NCBI GenBank assembly: GCA_004295885.1
Contig: SEDG01000198.1
Span: 1 to 5,153 of the forward strand
Length of the DNA stretch: 5,153 bases
Source of the DNA: Pedobacter sp.
Lineage (GTDB): Bacteria > Bacteroidota > Bacteroidia > Sphingobacteriales > Sphingobacteriaceae
Reading direction: 5' to 3'
Below are positions 4,843 through 5,153 of this stretch, in pieces. Positions within the stretch are counted from its first letter, which is position 1, and every line of letters begins with the position of its first letter. The notes under the pieces were generated by a model. It was not told the DNA's origin. It worked only from the letters and a program-made list of their open reading frames with translations, and did no database searches. Position numbers and translations under genes: made by a program.

Positions 4843-5153
4843 ATGTCAGTATTAGTATATGTAGAACAAGTTGATGGTAAATTCAAGAAGTCTGTTTTTG
4901 AAGCAGTTTCTTATGCAAAAGCCATCGCCGATAATCAAAATACAAGCTTAACAGCAATTTCTATAGGAAATGTGGCTGAGGGCGATTTAAAAGAATTGGG
5001 AAAATACGGTGCATCAAAAGTTTTAAATGTTGCAAATGACCAATTAAAAACCTTTGTAAATCAAGCTTATGCAGCTGTAATTGCAGAGGCAGCTACAAAA
5101 GAGGGTTCGAACATTGTCGTTTTATCTAACTCTTTCTCTGGTAAAGGTTTATC
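4843..5153 (+). CDS. etfA: Electron transfer flavoprotein, alpha subunit, N-terminal part (cut by right edge)
   Basis: The first 103 residues are visible, starting MSVLVYVEQVDGKFKKSVFE. The sequence continues with EAVSYAKAIADNQNTSLTAISIG, then LKELGKYGASKVLNVAND and a segment ending ATKEGSNIVVLSNSFSGKGL. This is the N-terminal domain of EtfA (SVLVYVE..GK.KK...E...A), and its place right after etfB confirms it. The C-terminal FAD-binding domain, which would carry the flavin in the EtfAB dimer, lies beyond the window; full-length relatives are a little over 300 residues. The ATG at 4843 is preceded by AGGG at 4831-4834, a possible weak Shine-Dalgarno 8 bases away. Its GGG could pair with CCC at 4825-4827, a very short stem. 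It is most likely transcribed with etfB. Confidence 0.93.
   Translation, partial: MSVLVYVEQVDGKFKKSVFEAVSYAKAIADNQNTSLTAISIGNVAEGDLKELGKYGASKVLNVANDQLKTFVNQAYAAVIAEAATKEGSNIVVLSNSFSGKGL

Noticed and set aside
1..5153. CRISPR array, phage, toxin-antitoxin or defence system
   Set aside because: No regularly spaced long repeats, transposase, integrase, nuclease or toxin-like gene is present; the identifiable genes are housekeeping or transport functions.

Overview
The window looks like a chromosomal stretch of a low-GC Bacteroidota, most likely Sphingobacteriaceae (Pedobacter-like). This rests on the protein style of DnaB, the EtfB/EtfA pair and the TPR protein. It also rests on -7 boxes of the Bacteroidota type (TAnnTTTG) and on a general scarcity of Shine-Dalgarno sequences. 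Assignment to family is inference; phylum is fairly safe.

Layout. Bases 1-304 (minus) hold the N-terminal part of an RlmB/TrmH-type rRNA 2'-O-methyltransferase that runs off the left edge. A 170-base AT-rich divergent spacer with a perfect 10-bp inverted repeat separates it from dnaB (475-2058, plus), the complete replicative helicase. Bases 2059-2344 are non-coding, richer in G+C and full of hairpins. They look like a repeat-type or MITE-like intergenic element plus a terminator. On the minus strand follow a complete two-domain chromate transporter chrA (2345-3544) and, 10 bases upstream of it, a small TPR protein (3555-3890); the two very likely form one transcript. Divergent from them is the etfB-etfA operon (4001 to the right edge), encoding electron transfer flavoprotein beta and alpha, with etfA cut off. 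A five-unit heptamer repeat lies between etfB and etfA.

How the genes fit together. Replication (DnaB), rRNA modification (RlmB), anion transport (ChrA) and electron transfer from acyl-CoA-type dehydrogenases (EtfAB) are housekeeping functions with no obvious shared pathway. I see no phage, CRISPR, transposase, toxin-antitoxin or defence genes, and no convincing new multi-gene system.

The points most worth a second look are smaller. DnaB ends in an acidic tail finishing in Pro-Phe, strongly reminiscent of the SSB C-terminal tip. The dnaB-chrA intergenic element has two oppositely oriented hairpins with a shared core and complementary loops. A hairpin overlaps the TPR stop codon and abuts the chrA start codon. 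The etfB-etfA spacer carries heptamer repeats.
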